The notes beneath the pieces were generated by a model. That model saw only the letters and a program-made list of their open reading frames with translations, was not told the DNA's origin and made no database searches. Of a stretch of 64,000 nucleotides of DNA, positions 63,947 through 64,000 are shown piece after piece (position 1 is the stretch's first letter; each line of letters starts with the position of its first letter). Both the position numbers and the translations under genes were made by a program. The DNA comes from VXYL01 sp965208525 (GTDB taxonomy: Bacteria > Pseudomonadota > Gammaproteobacteria > Pseudomonadales > Azotimanducaceae): positions 3,596,001-3,660,000 of the forward strand of contig OZ242340.1 of the NCBI GenBank assembly GCA_965208525.1, given 5' to 3'.

Positions 63947-64000
63947 AACACTTCCGCCGCCAGTTCGTCCGCGACGGCCGGGCGCCGCTGGCCGCGCTCG
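63943..64000 (-). CDS. nirB: C-terminal end of a gene upstream of nirD, probably nitrite reductase large subunit
   Basis: The open frame ERGQRRPAVADELAAEVL, stop, ends with TGA overlapping the nirD GTG. Only the last ~18 residues are in the window, too few to identify by sequence. The name is given from the usual nirB-nirD order. Confidence 0.45.
   Translation of the reverse strand, partial: ERGQRRPAVADELAAEVL

Overview
The window is a GC-rich bacterial chromosome segment, most likely from a gammaproteobacterium. The order queA-tgt-yajC-secD-secF, a GlcDEF glycolate oxidase, MsrPQ, an assimilatory nitrate locus and a PQQ alcohol dehydrogenase all fit that. Many single genes for TauD, LLM, VOC, HpaB, HpcH and FMO-type enzymes point to an environmental heterotroph. 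Everything here is read from the sequence alone, without database searches.

Layout. 1-2.1 kb: the end of an MFS transporter, a TauD dioxygenase, a dispersed repeat and an arsC whose catalytic cysteine codon is TGA. 2.1-8.5 kb: secF, secD, yajC, tgt and queA on the minus strand, a head-GIN lipoprotein and tRNA-Leu(CAA). 8.6-13.5 kb: small enzymes, an orphan DNA methyltransferase coupled to msrPQ, and pssA. 13.8-18.4 kb: glcD-glcE-glcF and an ankyrin protein. 18.4-30.4 kb: a patchwork of single oxidoreductases, aldolase, VOC proteins and hydrolases, broken up by palindromic repeats, some inside genes.

30.4-38.7 kb is the most accessory-looking part. It holds the second copy of the dispersed repeat, a decayed IS5-like element, a HEPN-type gene cut off by that element, and a two-gene unit. 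The unit is a 1659-residue protein with a sacsin/HSP90-type ATPase domain at the N-terminus and a NO VEIN (DUF3883) nuclease-like domain at the C-terminus, followed by a NERD nuclease-UvrD helicase. I read it as a candidate anti-phage or anti-plasmid system whose exact composition I do not recognise.

38.7-54.8 kb: a double-domain esterase, two coupled ABC exporter half-transporters with an unusual PH-like plus zinc-ribbon front end and a DUF1854 partner, a GPH symporter, and an ASCH protein. Then comes a lanthanide-type (Asp-x-Asp) PQQ alcohol dehydrogenase lipoprotein with a binding protein and a lipoprotein cytochrome c carrying CxxxCH in place of CxxCH. An HpaB-family monooxygenase and a DUF4143 ATPase with three operator-like palindromes at exactly 33-bp spacing follow.

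55-64 kb: an aldo/keto reductase, then on the minus strand the nitrate assimilation operon nirB(end)-nirD-nasA-DmsB/DmsC fusion-narK-PP2C/kinase. Electrons would pass to the molybdenum nitrate reductase, nitrite to NirBD; the kinase/phosphatase probably regulates. nasA carries an apparent one-base frameshift.
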